Shown here: in pieces, positions 50,743 through 61,882 of the stretch
How positions within the stretch are numbered: the first letter of the stretch is position 1
How the letters are laid out: each line of letters opens with the position of its first letter
NCBI GenBank assembly: GCA_963835375.1
Contig: CAWIGB010000005.1
Span: 1-64,000 of the forward strand
DNA: 64,000 bases
Reading direction: 5' to 3'
Origin: Salinisphaera sp963835375
GTDB lineage: Bacteria; Pseudomonadota; Gammaproteobacteria; Nevskiales; Salinisphaeraceae
Translations under genes and position numbers: made by a program
The notes under the pieces: model-generated
What the model was told of the DNA's origin: nothing
Seen by the model: the letters and a program-made list of their open reading frames with translations, nothing else
The model's database searches: none

Positions 50743-51512
50743 GGCGCGTATCCGCGATGCACCGCCACGATGCCACCGGTGAGATTGTGATACCCGCAAC
50801 GCACGAAACCGGCCTCGCCCATCATCGACTTCAGCGTCTCCTGATCGGGATGCATGCGGATCGACTCGGCCAGATAACGATAGGCCGCCTCGTCGCGCGC
50901 CACGTTCTTGCCCAGCCACGGCAGCACCGAAAACGAGTACACGTCGTAGATCCGCCCCAGCCCCGGCACCGCCGGCTTGGAGAATTCGAGCACGATGGTG
51001 CGCCCGCCCGGTTTGGTCACCCGCGCCATTTCGTTGAGCGCGCCCTGCTTGTCGGTGACGTTGCGCAGGCCGAAGCCGATGGTCACGCAGTCGAAGGAGT
51101 CGTCGGCGAACGGCAGCTTCTCGGCATTGGCCAGGCAATAATCGACGTTCGAGACCAGCCCGCGCTCGATCATGCGATCGCGCCCGTTCGACAGCATGGC
51201 GTGGTTGATGTCGGACATCAGCACGCGGCCCGACGCGCCGACCTTCTTCGCGAAGCCGGCCGCCAGATCGCCCGTGCCGCTGGCCAGATCGAGCACGCGC
51301 TCGCCCGGGCGCACCGCGGCCAGGCTGATCGTGAAACGCTTCCATGCGCGATGAACGCCCATCGACATGAGGTCGTTCATGATGTCGTAGTTGTCGGCCA
51401 CCGAATCGAACACCGCGCCCACGCGCTGGGCCTTGGCGCCGCGCGGTACGCGTTCGTAGCCGAAATCGATGGTGTCGGAATCGTCCGACGGTGGCTGGCG
51501 GGAATCGACCAT
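50739..51512 (-). CDS. ubiE: Demethylmenaquinone/2-polyprenyl-6-methoxy-1,4-benzoquinol methyltransferase
   Basis: An SAM-dependent C-methyltransferase in ubiquinone (and menaquinone) synthesis. The 257-residue protein has the Ubie family start block VFDSVADNYDIMNDLMSMG, the SAM site RVLDLASGTGDLAAGFA, and CVTIGFGLRNVTDKQGALNE. It starts at 51512 and is the first gene of the ubiE-ubiJ-ubiB operon. The RND operon upstream is divergent. Confidence 0.96.
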   Translation of the reverse strand: MVDSRQPPSDDSDTIDFGYERVPRGAKAQRVGAVFDSVADNYDIMNDLMSMGVHRAWKRFTISLAAVRPGERVLDLASGTGDLAAGFAKKVGASGRVLMSDINHAMLSNGRDRMIERGLVSNVDYCLANAEKLPFADDSFDCVTIGFGLRNVTDKQGALNEMARVTKPGGRTIVLEFSKPAVPGLGRIYDVYSFSVLPWLGKNVARDEAAYRYLAESIRMHPDQETLKSMMGEAGFVRCGYHNLTGGIVAVHRGYAP

Positions 51513-51758
51513 GGCCGGGTGCGGTCAGTTGGGCGTGGCGGCAAGCTTACCGCACTGGCGGGCGTGGCGGCCAAGCGCCGGCGCCGCTCGCGCGGCCCTG
51601 CGATCCTCCCGTCGGTCGATCGCAACGCGCTGCGCCCGGCTCGGTTAGACTCGCGGACTGATGGCCGGCCGGCCGCATCCGGATCGTCGCTCTGGCGCGA
51701 ATAATGCATGCGCGGCGCGATGCCTGACCGCGCATCCGGAAGGGGATTGTTAAACACC

Positions 51759-52961
51759 ATGTCGCTCGTTCAACGGCTCAGCCTGCCCGCAGCCGCGGCG
51801 CTCGCGCTGCTTGTCGGCGCCTGCTCGCAGTCGCCGACAGCGACGCCGCCCGGCCCGACCGAGGTCGGCGTCTACCGCGTCAAGCCACAGCCGTACACGG
51901 TGACCGAGACACTGCCCGGCCGCACCCGCGCCTACATGAGTTCGGATGTGCGCCCGCAGGTCGACGGCATCATCAAGAAGCGCCTGTTCACCGAAGGGGC
52001 CGACGTCAAGGCCGGCGACGTGCTCTACCAGATCGATCCGGCCCGCTACCAGGCCGCGGTATCCCAGGCCCGGGCGCAGCTGCAGCAGGCCCAGGCCGTG
52101 GTGAAATCCGCGGCGCCGCTGGCTCGGCGCTATCAACATCTGGCCTCGATCGATGCCATCAGCAAGCAGGATCGTGACAACGCCGTGGCACAGCTCGCAC
52201 AGGACCGAGCCGACGTCGCGAATGCCCGCGCCAATCTGCAGACGGCTGAAATCAATCTCGGGTACACCCGCATCACGGCGCCGATTTCCGGGCGTATCGG
52301 CGCGTCCGCGGTCACCCCGGGGGCACTGGTCACGGCGAATCAGACGAACGCGCTCACCACGATCAATCAGCTCGATCCGATTTATATCGATATCCAGCAG
52401 TCGGTGAGCCAGTACCTGACACTCAAACAGGCTGTGGCCACCGGTGCGCTGCAAACCGATAAGGACAACGCCGCGCCCGTGGTCGTATCGCCCGAGGGCG
52501 GCAGCGGCACGGTGTTGACCGGCAAGCTGGAATTTTCCGGCGTGGAAGTCGATTCCGATACCGGCGCGGTGCTGCTGCGCGCGATCGTACCCAATCCGGA
52601 CCACACGCTGCTGCCCGGCATGTATGTGCGCGCCACGCTCACCCAGGGCATCGATGTGAAATCGATCCTCGTGCCGCAGCAGGGCGTGGAGCGCGATGCG
52701 GCCGGTCGGCCGACGGCGCTGGTGGTCGGGCCGAACGGCAAGGTCGCCCGCCGCAAGCTCACCATCGCCTCGGCGACCGACGACAACCGCTGGCGCGTGA
52801 CTTCGGGCCTGGCTGCCGGCGACCGGGTGATCGTACAGGGCACCGCCAAGGTCAACGTGGGCGACAAGGTCCGGGCCGTCGACGTGACCATCGACAAGGC
52901 CGGCAATGTGCACGAGGTGGATCCGAAGACTCGCGCCCACGATCGGACGCGCTCCTCCTAG
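51759..52961 (+). CDS. RND efflux periplasmic adaptor (membrane fusion protein), AcrA-like
   Basis: A 400-residue lipoprotein joining the inner-membrane pump to the outer-membrane channel. The signal ends in lipobox VGAC (PAAAALALLVGACSQ). It has a lipoyl-like domain (YMSSDVRPQVDGIIKKRLFT), a coiled-coil hairpin (ARAQLQQAQAVVKSAAPLAR) and the beta-barrel plus membrane-proximal part. The start is MSLVQRLSL at 51759. Its stop overlaps the GTG start of the pump gene by one base. No TetR-type regulator is encoded beside the operon. Confidence 0.94.
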   Translation: MSLVQRLSLPAAAALALLVGACSQSPTATPPGPTEVGVYRVKPQPYTVTETLPGRTRAYMSSDVRPQVDGIIKKRLFTEGADVKAGDVLYQIDPARYQAAVSQARAQLQQAQAVVKSAAPLARRYQHLASIDAISKQDRDNAVAQLAQDRADVANARANLQTAEINLGYTRITAPISGRIGASAVTPGALVTANQTNALTTINQLDPIYIDIQQSVSQYLTLKQAVATGALQTDKDNAAPVVVSPEGGSGTVLTGKLEFSGVEVDSDTGAVLLRAIVPNPDHTLLPGMYVRATLTQGIDVKSILVPQQGVERDAAGRPTALVVGPNGKVARRKLTIASATDDNRWRVTSGLAAGDRVIVQGTAKVNVGDKVRAVDVTIDKAGNVHEVDPKTRAHDRTRSS

Positions 52962-55900
52962 TGTCCCGTTTTTTCATCGACCGACCGATCTTTGCAACGG
53001 TACTGGCGATCATCGTCAGCCTTGCCGGGTTGTTGTCGATCTTCACGCTACCGCTGGAGCAGTATCCGGAAATCGCGCCGCCCACTATCTCGGTCGCCGC
53101 GACCTATACCGGAGCAGACGCCGAAACCACCCAGAATTCGGTGACCCAGATCATCGAACAGTCGATGACCGGCCTCGACAATCTGCTCTATATCCAGTCC
53201 AGCTCGGATTCGTCGGGCGAATCGCGCGTGCGCCTGACGTTTGCCTCGGGCACCAACCCGGACATCGCCCAGGTCCAGGTACAGAACGAGCTCCAGCGCG
53301 CCATCCCCCGTTTGCCGGCCTCGGTGCAGCAACAGGGCGTGCGGACTTATCAGTCGGGGGGTAACTATTTTCTGGTCTATGCGTTGTCGTCGACCAACGG
53401 GTCGATGGACGAAGCCGATATCGGCGACTACATCGCAAGCACGCTCACCGACCCGCTCTCGCGCGTTTCGGGCATCAGCCAGGCGCGCAACTTCGGCGCG
53501 GAATATGCGCTGCGCATCTGGCTCGATCCGCACAAGCTCAACCAGTACAAGCTCATGCCGAGCGATATCCGCTCGGCGCTCGAAGCACAGAACGCGGACG
53601 TCTCGGCCGGCCAGCTCGGCGGCCTGCCGCAGTCGAAGGGGCAGCAGTTCACGGCGACCATTACCGCGCGCAGCCGGCTGACTTCGGTCGATCAGTTCAA
53701 GAACATCATCGTCAAATCCAATGCCGATGGCTCCGTGGTGCATCTTTCGGATGTCGCGCGGGTGGAGATCGGATCGGACGAATACTCCGAGATCGCACGT
53801 TACAACGGGCGCCACGCCGCCGGTCTGGGGCTCGAGCTGGCCGCCGGCGCCAACGCGATGGAAACCGCCAAGCACGTCGAAAAACGGCTCAACGAACTAT
53901 CCGAATTCTTTCCGCCGGGGCTGAAGGCGCATGTCGCGTTCGACACCACGCCCTTCGTGCGCGCCTCGATCGAGGAAGTGGTCAAGACACTGTTCGAGGC
54001 GGTGATCCTGGTCGTGGCGATCATGTTCCTGTTCCTGCAGAGCCTGCGCGCCACGCTGGTCCCTGCCCTCGCCGTACCGGTGGTGCTGCTCGGCACCTTC
54101 GGCGTACTCGCCGTCTTCGGCTACTCGATCAACACGCTCACGATGTTCGCGCTGGTGCTCGCGATCGGCCTGCTGGTCGACGACGCCATCGTGGTGGTCG
54201 AAAACGTGGAACGGGTGATGGAGGAGAAAGGGCTCTCGCCACGCGAGGCCACGCTGCACTCCATGGGCGAGATCCAGGGCGCGCTGATCGGCATTGCACT
54301 GGTGCTGTCGGCGGTGTTCGTGCCGATGGCCTTCTTCCCCGGATCGACCGGCGTCATCTATCGCCAGTTCGCGGTCACCATCGCCTCGGCCATGGTGCTG
54401 TCGGTGGGCGTGGCGCTCATTCTCACGCCGGCGCTTTGCGCGAGCCTGCTCAAGCCGATCGAAGAACGGCGCCCGACCGGTCGCTTCTTCACCGCGTTCA
54501 ACCGCGGCGTATCGGCGTCCGCCTCCGGATCGCAATGGCTGGCCCGACGGCTGATTCATGCCCGCGCGCTGACCCTGCTCGCCTTCGCGGCTATCGTGCT
54601 GGCCGTCGCCTGGCTGTTCACGCACTTGCCGAGTTCGTTCCTGCCGACCGAAGACCAGGGCGTGCTCATGGTCTCGATCCAGTTGCCGCCGGGCGCAACG
54701 GCCAATCGTACGGTCGATGCCATCAGCCGCGTGACCGACTATTTCAAGAGCCGGCCGAACGTGAAGTCGATCTTTGCCATTGCCGATACCGATGGCCAGA
54801 ACACCGGTCGTGCCTTCGTGCACCTGGTCGACTGGAGCCAGCGAACCGGCATCAACCCCTCGTCGGAGGCGATTGCGGCCCGTGCCACGGCCGCGCTATC
54901 GAAGATCCGGGACGCCCGGATATACGTGTTGTCGCCGCCGGCGCTGCGCAATCTGGGCGACTCGTCCGGCTTCGAGCTGGAGCTGGAAGACGTGGGCGGG
55001 GTCGGCCGGGACGCGCTCACCGCCGCGCGCGAACAGTTTCTCAAACTGGCCCGCGCCGACGACAAGCTGGCCCAGATGCGCGCCGACACCACCAATCCAA
55101 ACGCGCAGTTCGCGATCGACATCGACGACGCCAAGGCCCGGGCGCACGGTCTGGCCATCGGCGATATCAACAGTACGCTGTCAGCGGCCTTCGGCGGCTC
55201 GTACGTGGATGATTTCATCTACCACGGTCGGGTCAAGCGGGTGTACATGGAAGGCGATACGCCCTATCGAATGCAGCCCGCCGACGTGAACGACTGGTAC
55301 GTGCGAAATTCCTCGGGCGACATGGTGCCGTTCGCAGCGTTCTCCACCGCCCACTGGACGACCGGGCTGCCGGAACTGGAACGTTACAACGGCGTCGCCG
55401 CTTATCAGATCTCCGGCCAGCCGGCGCCCGGCGTGAGCTCTTCGGACGCGATGGCCGAAGTCCAGAAACTGGTGGACAAGCTGCCGCCCGGGATCGGCTA
55501 CGAGTGGTCGGGCATTTCGTTCCAGCAACAGCAGGCCGGCAACCAGGCACCATTGTTGTATGCGGTATCGATCGGTTTCGTATTCCTGTGTCTGGCCGCG
55601 CTGTACGAAAGCTGGTCGATTCCGGTCGCCGTGATCCTCGTGGTGCCGCTTGGCGTGCTGGGGGCGTTGATCGCGATCCTGTTCCGCGGCATGCCCATCG
55701 ACGTCTATTTCCAGGTCGGGCTGCTCACCACGATCGGGCTTTCGTCCAAGAACGCGATCCTGATCGTCGAATATGCGCATCAGCTCGAACGCGCCGGCGA
55801 GCCTCTGATCGATGCCGCTCTGCATGCCGTTCGGCTGCGCCTGCGTCCGATCCTGATGACCTCGCTGGCCTTCGGCATGGGCGTTTTCCCGTTGATGATC

Positions 55901-56063
55901 TCGTCCGGGCGCCGGCGCGGGCGCGCGCAATTCCGTGGGCACCGGCGTGTTCGGCGGCATGGTCGCAGCCACGGCGCTGGCGATCTTCTTCGTGCCGGTA
56001 TTCTTCGTACTGTCGCGGGCGGGCTGGCGCCGGCTCACCGCCGACGGGCGGATCGCCCGATGA
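52961..56063 (+). CDS. RND efflux inner-membrane pump, HAE1/AcrB-like (frame break near 55905)
   Basis: A proton-driven multidrug efflux pump of about 1,034 residues. It starts MSRFFIDRPIFATVLAIIVS from a GTG. The proton-relay Asp pair lies in GLLVDDAIVVVENVERVM in helix 4. Large periplasmic loops, the PILMTSLAFGMGVFPLM segment and a C-terminal helix bundle follow. Near 55905 the frame breaks in a GC-rich run. Repair gives ISSGAGAGARNSVGTGVFGG and ends with RRLTADGRIAR at the stop at 56063. Unrepaired, the frame runs wrongly into the next gene. It overlaps the channel gene by four bases (ATGA). Confidence 0.95.
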
Positions 56064-57594
56064 GCGGCGCGCCTGCTATTCGCGGTCAGCGCCGTGATCG
56101 GACTCGCGGGCTGCGTGAATCTGGCGCCGCACTACAAGCGCCCGACGCCGGTCACGCCCACGCTCTGGCCCGAGCGTGGGCGACCAGCCGGCCCCGGCGC
56201 CTGTCGCGGCACCGGGCGTCGCCGATCTGGGCTGGCGGGATTTCTTTCTCGATAAGCGCCTGCGGAACAGCGGTGGCCATGGCGCTGGCCGACAACCGCA
56301 ACCTGCGCATTGCCGCGCTCGATATCGAGGCAGCGCGCGCCCAGTACCGCGATACCGGATCGGCGCTGTTCCCGACGGTGGATGCATCGGGCAGCGCGAC
56401 GTTTTCCAAATCCGGCCGTACGGCCGGCGGCAACGACACCGCCAGCGGCAACGTCGTCACCGGCGATTCGGTATCCAAAAGCCTGTCGGTGGAACTTGGC
56501 TTTGCGAGCTACGAGATCGATTTCTTCGGCCGCCTGCGCAACCAGAAACAGGCCGCGCTCGATGCACTGCTGTCGTCGGCGGCGGCGCGGCGATCGACTC
56601 AGATCAGCCTGATCGGCCAGGTTGCCAGCGACTGGCTGACGCTCGCTGCCGACAAGGAGCGGCTGGCGATCGCCCGAGAAACCCTTGCCAATCAGCAACA
56701 GAACCTGAAGCTGGTGAAGGCCCGTCACGCGTACGGCGTAGCGTCCGGTTCGGACGTGGCCAACGCGCAATCGGCGGTGGAATCGGCACGGGTGGACGTG
56801 GCGGGCTATACCTCCACCATCGCCCGGGACCGCAATGCGCTCAACCTGGTCGCTGGCGGCACGGTGCCGGCGGCCGATCTGCCCGGCGCGAAGATTCCCC
56901 GCCATCCGGTGATCGCCAATCTGCCGGCCGGGATCCCGTCATCGGTGCTGACCAACCGGCCGGACGTGATTTCGGCCGAATACACGCTGCGCGGCGACAC
57001 TGCCTCCATCGGCGCGGCGCGCGCGGCATTCTTTCCCACCATCAGCCTGACCGCGGCCACCGGCTGGGCCACGTCGGGCCTTTCCGGTCTGTTTGCCGAC
57101 AGCAATCGGTCCTGGAGTTTCACCCCGCAGATCGATCAACCGATCTTCGACGGCGGCTCGCGGCGCGCCCAGCTCGATCTGGCGCATGTCCAGCGCAATA
57201 TCGATCTGGCCGACTACGAGCAGACCATCCAGACCGCGTTCCGCGAAGTCGCGGATGCGCTGGCGACCCGCGCGACCATCGACGAGCAGGTGAGGCCCAG
57301 CAGGCGCTGGTCGCGGCCAATGCGCGCGCCTATCGGCTGTCGCTGGCCCGCTACAAGGCCGGCACCGACAGCTTCCTCGACACGCTGACCGAGCAGCGCG
57401 CGCTCTACACCGCACGCCAGGACGAGATCGGCCGCCGGCTCGCGCGCCAGACCAATCTGATCACGCTGTACAAGGTGCTCGGTGGCGGCGGATTCGCAAC
57501 CGGCGACGCGGCGGCATCGCGCCGAGACAGCGGTTCGCCGGCGAAGGCCGAGCCGACCGCCGCGCGGATGACGGACGGCCCGGCCAGCGGTTAG
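56060..57594 (+). CDS. Outer-membrane efflux channel, OprM/NodT family (four frame breaks)
   Basis: The outer-membrane channel of the RND system, about 510 residues, lipidated. In composite frame the N-terminus reads LLFAVSAVIGLAGCVNLAPH with lipobox LAGC, then YKRPTPVTPTLWPE. The core has DNRNLRIAALDIEAARAQYR, FASYEIDFFGRLRNQKQAAL and SVLTNRPDVISAEYTLRG, then RSWSFTPQIDQPIFDGGSRR, all typical of the family. Breaks fall near 56080, 56175, 56270 and 57292. It ends with an Ala/Ser-rich tail at 57594. It is the third gene of the adaptor-pump-channel operon. Confidence 0.9.
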
Positions 57595-57835
57595 CCGCCG
57601 CGGTGGACCGAACGACGCAGCGGCGCCCGCAGTCTCCTCGGGGCGGTTCGGCGCGCGATGAGGTTCGGCGATCGCAGGCCACGATGCGCGGTCGCCCGGG
57701 GCCGCAGCGGTCGAGTCACGCCGAGGCCGGGCGGTCGTGCTCGCCAATTCGGGCCTCGGCTAGTACATTGCCTGCTGGGTCACGCCCGGGCGAACGCGCA
57801 GCGCCGGGCCGTCATTGTCATTATCGGAGCCCTGC

Positions 57836-58646
57836 ATGACCATCGCCGTTTTCAAGCGTCTGGCCGCCGCGGCCGGCCTCGGATTGCTCGCCACAACCCT
57901 CGCGGCCGGCGCCCAGCCGATCAAGAAACCGGCGACCAGCGATCTGCCGCCGGTGCTTGCCAAGGCCGTGAAGGCCGGCTCGCTCACCGTCGATCGGCAG
58001 TTCAAGACCGACGTCCCGGGCGTGACCGGCTACGTGCTGCAGAAAAGTGGCCGGCACCAGATCGTCTACGGCGATCACGGCTATCTGTTCATGGGCCAGC
58101 TGGTCTCGCCCGAGGGCAAGAATCTGTCGGCGCAGTACACCGACAAGTACGTGCCCAAGCCCGATGTGGGCAAGGTCGTCGATCAGCTGAAGAACACCGG
58201 GCATCTGGTCCAGCAAGGCCCGGACGATGCGCCGGTGATCTATGTCTTCGCCGACCCCAACTGCATCTATTGTCATCGTTTCTATCAGCAGGCCGAACCG
58301 CTGGTCAAGGCGGGCAAGCTGCAGCTTCAATGGGCGCATGGTCGGCTTCCTGAAGGAGTCGAGCATGGGCCGGGCCGCGGCCATTCTGTCGGCCAAGGAT
58401 CCGGCCAAGGCACTGGTGGAAAACGAGAACGGGTTCGACGAGGATTCGGAAGACGGCGGCATCAAGCCGGCCGACTCGCCCTCGGACAAGCTCAAGGACG
58501 TGATCAATGCCCACTACAAGCAGATGTCGTCGGCCGGCGGTACCGGCACGCCGACCCTGCTGTACAAGCACGACGGCCACTGGGCGGCCAAGATCGGCGC
58601 ACCGGGCAAGGCCTGGCTCAAGAACTACGTCGACAACCAGAACTGA
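57836..58646 (+). CDS. dsbG: Thiol:disulfide interchange protein DsbG-like (frame break near 58330)
   Basis: A periplasmic thioredoxin-fold protein that keeps single cysteines reduced or isomerises disulfides. The signal peptide is AVFKRLAAAAGLGLLATTLA. An N-terminal dimerisation domain is followed by the active site in FADPNCIYCHRFYQQ (CIYC). One extra base near 58330 breaks the frame. Repair gives LQWAMVGFLKESSMGRAAAI and then SSAGGTGTPTLLYKHDGHWA. The protein is about 269 residues. The VGFLK and GKAAAIL-type blocks favour DsbG over DsbC. Confidence 0.88.
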
Positions 58647-58726
58647 TCGACCTACCGCGTGCCCGCGCGTTTTCGCTCTGACCGGGCTGGGCCGCCGGTC
58701 GCTGTTTCATCTGCAGGATTGCCACC

Positions 58727-60317
58727 TTGCTGGGAACGAACTTGCGTTCTCGCCTGACGTCGGCAACTGGCCGGCGCTCGTCGTCCGCCCTGGCCGCGAT
58801 CGCCGGCATGATCTCGGTGACCGCGTTCGCCCCGTTCGGGGCATTCTGGGTTCTGCCCCTCGCTCTGGCGCTGTTGTTCCGTCTCGCCGATGGGCTCAGC
58901 GCTCGACGCGCTGCCGCTTCGTGGGGCTCGCCTTCGGCATCGGCCAGTTCGGCGCCGGCACCTACTGGATCCTGATTGCCTTGTCGGGCGTGGGCGGCGC
59001 GCCATTGCCACTGGCCGTGGCGCTGCTGGTCGGATTGATCGTACTGCTGGCGGGCTTCATCGGGCTCACGCTCGGCGTGGCCGGGCGCATCGCCCCGTCA
59101 GCCCGGGCATGCTCCGGTATCTGATCTGGCTCCCCGTGCTGTGGACGCTGGTGGAATGGCTACGCAGCTGGGTCTTTTCCGGGTTTCCCTGGCTGTCGCT
59201 CGGCTATTCCCAGATCGCCTCGCCGCTGGTCGGCATCGTGCCCGTCCTGGGCGTGTTCGGCGCCAGCTGGGCCGTGGCTCTTTCCGCCGGGTTGCTGGCC
59301 TGGCTCAGCGCCCGCCCCCGCCGGGCGCCCATGGCGATCGCCGCGCTCGCCGTACTCTGGGCAGGCGCTTTCGGGCTCGGCCGTATTCACTGGACCCATC
59401 CCAGCGGCAAGCCGCTCAGCGTAACGCTGGTGCAGGGCAACATCGCGCAACAGGCCAAGTGGTCGCCGCAGTCGGTCAACGACGCGATCAAACGTTATTC
59501 CGGGCTGACCCGCGACCACTGGCAATCGGACCTGGTGATCTGGCCGGAGACCGCGATTCCGGACTACTACCGTGCCGTCAAGCCAGCGCTCGACAAACTC
59601 GGCGCCCGGCTGGCCAAGCACCATACGACCCTGATCACCGGTCTGCTGCGAGCCAGCGACAACGGCCAACACATCTATAACAGCGTGGTGGCGGTCGGCG
59701 CCGGCAGGGGCCTGTATTCCAAGCGCCATCTGGTGCCTTTCGGTGAATATTTCCCGGTACCGGAAGTCGTGCGCCGCTGGATGGCCGAGTCGGGCATGCC
59801 CTATTCCGACATCACGCCCGGCGCCATGGACCAGAAGCCGATCGTCGCCGGCAACGTCGCGCTCGGCATCTCCATCTGCTACGAGGATATCTTCGGCGGC
59901 CTGCTGGCGCGCGACGTGCCGCCTGCCAATGTGCTGGTCAACGTCTCGGACGACGCCTGGTTCGGACGCTCGATCGGCCCCAAACAGCATTTCGAGATCG
60001 CCCGCATGCGCGCGGTCGAAACCGGCCGGTATCTGCTGCGCGCGGACAACAGCGCGGTGACCGGCATCGTCGCGCCCGACGGCCGGGTGGTCGCCCGCGC
60101 GCCGGACTTCAAGGCCACCATCGTCACCGGCCGGTTCCGGCCCTATGCCGGCGTGACGCCGTTCGCACGATGGGGCGACTATGCTGTGGTGATTCTCGCG
60201 TTGTGCACCGCCGGGCTGGCTGGTCTGGGGCGGGTTTCTGAAGCGTCGACGTCCTCGCCGGGCGTAACCGGGCCGCCGACGCCCCCGGTCCTAATCCGGA
60301 CTGTAGCTGCCGCATGA
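58727..60317 (+). CDS. lnt: Apolipoprotein N-acyltransferase (two frame breaks)
   Basis: An inner-membrane enzyme adding the third acyl chain to lipoproteins. About six N-terminal helices lead into a nitrilase-like domain. The Glu-Lys-Cys catalytic set is visible: LVIWPETAIPDYYRA, GLYSKRHLVPFGEYFP and GISICYEDIFGGL. Breaks near 58930 and 59095 split the helix region; repair reads SWGLAFGIGQFGAGTYWILI and then MLRYLIWLPVLWTLVEW. I use the TTG at 58727, but the start is uncertain. It follows dsbG by about 80 bases. The window encodes several lipoproteins that would need it. Confidence 0.92.
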
Positions 60318-60370
60318 ATCCTGCTACAACGAGTCGAGTTGCATCTGCCGACCATTCGGAGGTCTTTTTC

Positions 60371-61486
60371 ATGTCATCGGTTTCTCCCGCCCCCGTGGAT
60401 CGTCGCGCCGACCGTGGCATCGCCGCCCCGCTGCCGCACGATATTCGCAAGACCGCCATCGATCCCGATTACTGGTATCCGCTGGCGCGCTCGCGCGATG
60501 TGCCGCGCGCCGGCACCAAGGGCGTGAGCTTCGCGGGCGAACCGATCGTGCTCGCGCGAACCGAAACCGGCCATATCTTCGCGCTCGAGGATCGCTGCGC
60601 CCATCGCCAAGTGCCGCTTTCGCTCGGCGAAGTCCGCGGCGAACGCCTGCTCTGCGGTTATCACTGCTGGGCCTATAACAGCGCTGGCGCCTGCATCAAC
60701 GTCCCCTATCTGGATACGGACAAATCGCTGCCCAACGGGGTGAAGAGCTATCCCTGCGTCGAAGCCTACGGCCTGATCTTCGTCTATCCGGGCGATGTGA
60801 ACGCGGCCGGCATCGAGCGCTTCCCGAGTATTCCGACCTGGGGCGATCCGAGCTACAAGACCCGCTACCTCGATCGGCGCATCGACTGCCACTACAGCTT
60901 CATGCACGAGAACCTGATGGACATGAATCATCAGTTCCTGCATCGCAGCCTGATGGGCAGCATCAACCCGACCGCGCTGGATATTCGCGAAGGCGACGGC
61001 TGGGTGGAAGTCGACTACACCTTCCATCGCGCCCGCGGCAAACAGCCGATCGGCGAGAAGTTCATGCTCGGCCGCCGCTCGCGGATGCCGGATGCCAGAT
61101 CGGACGCGCGCGAAGACAAGGACATCATGACCATCCGCACGGGCTATCCATACCAGACGCTGCAGTTCTGGACCGCGGGCTCCAGCGAACCGGCACTGGA
61201 TCTGTGGAATGCCTATGTGCCCATCGACGCCGAGCAACGCAAGAACCACACCTTCGGCCTGATGATGGTGCGCAAGCCCGGCATCCCCGGGGCCATCCAT
61301 GTGCTGTGGCCGTTCATCATCGCCTTCACCAACGGCATCTTCGGCCAGGACGAGGACATCGTCGAAGCCGAGCAGCGCGCCTTTGACGCTCAGGGCGAAG
61401 ATCGGAACAACGAGATCTTCCCGATCATCCAGAAACTTCGTCATCTGCTGGTCGAGCAGGGCCGGCCGATCGGCGAACGAGGCTGA
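60371..61486 (+). CDS. Rieske-type aromatic ring-hydroxylating oxygenase alpha subunit
   Basis: A 371-residue non-heme iron oxygenase. The Rieske 2Fe-2S ligands are CAHRQVPLSLGEVRGERL then LCGYHCW (C-x-H, C-x2-H). The mononuclear iron site is ENLMDMNHQFLHRSLMG, with the bridging Asp and two His. The start MSSVSPAPVDRRADR at 60371 follows a GGAGG site. No ferredoxin or reductase partner gene is adjacent. The substrate is unknown; the sequence resembles vanillate-demethylase-like or Pao-like oxygenases in layout only. Confidence 0.9.
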   Translation: MSSVSPAPVDRRADRGIAAPLPHDIRKTAIDPDYWYPLARSRDVPRAGTKGVSFAGEPIVLARTETGHIFALEDRCAHRQVPLSLGEVRGERLLCGYHCWAYNSAGACINVPYLDTDKSLPNGVKSYPCVEAYGLIFVYPGDVNAAGIERFPSIPTWGDPSYKTRYLDRRIDCHYSFMHENLMDMNHQFLHRSLMGSINPTALDIREGDGWVEVDYTFHRARGKQPIGEKFMLGRRSRMPDARSDAREDKDIMTIRTGYPYQTLQFWTAGSSEPALDLWNAYVPIDAEQRKNHTFGLMMVRKPGIPGAIHVLWPFIIAFTNGIFGQDEDIVEAEQRAFDAQGEDRNNEIFPIIQKLRHLLVEQGRPIGERG

Positions 61487-61882
61487 CCCCGGGCCGGCAC
61501 AGCATGCCAACCAACCTCAGCTGGCGCAGGCGATCATCGCATCCTGGGTTGCCGCGACATCCCGCAGGCCTGCTCGCTGACCTGGGCGAAATGGCTGTTT
61601 GACCGCGGTCGAGCAAGGGCGTGGCCCGAGGGCACACCCTGCTCGGCCGCTATTCCAGGGGCTCCAGGCCGTAATCATGAGCCAGGGCAGCGTGCTCGGC
61701 CGGAGCGCGGCCTCGAACCTCCGGCGCGCTCATCCATCCGATGCACGAATCGCTCCCCTGCCTCGGGGGTGGCAATATGCGGGGCTCCCGGCGATGCAGC
61801 CAGCGCGCGCGTGACCGTGATCGCCTGCTGGCCGCCAGCTAGGCGCGCCACGCGGGCTGCTGCTGGATCGCTGCCGGTGCGC
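61487..61882. other. Intergenic region between convergent genes, nothing assigned
   Basis: About 396 bases between the ends of the Rieske oxygenase and the thiolase gene. Only short, low-quality readings are present. I see no tRNA, no terminator with a T-run, and no copy of the dispersed repeat. Confidence 0.4.

Noticed and set aside
52961..57388. One 1,475-codon frame that looks like a pump-channel fusion protein.
   Set aside because: A single-base error near 55905 carries the pump frame into the channel gene. The correct pump frame ends in a normal stop at 56063, and the channel has its own start and lipobox.
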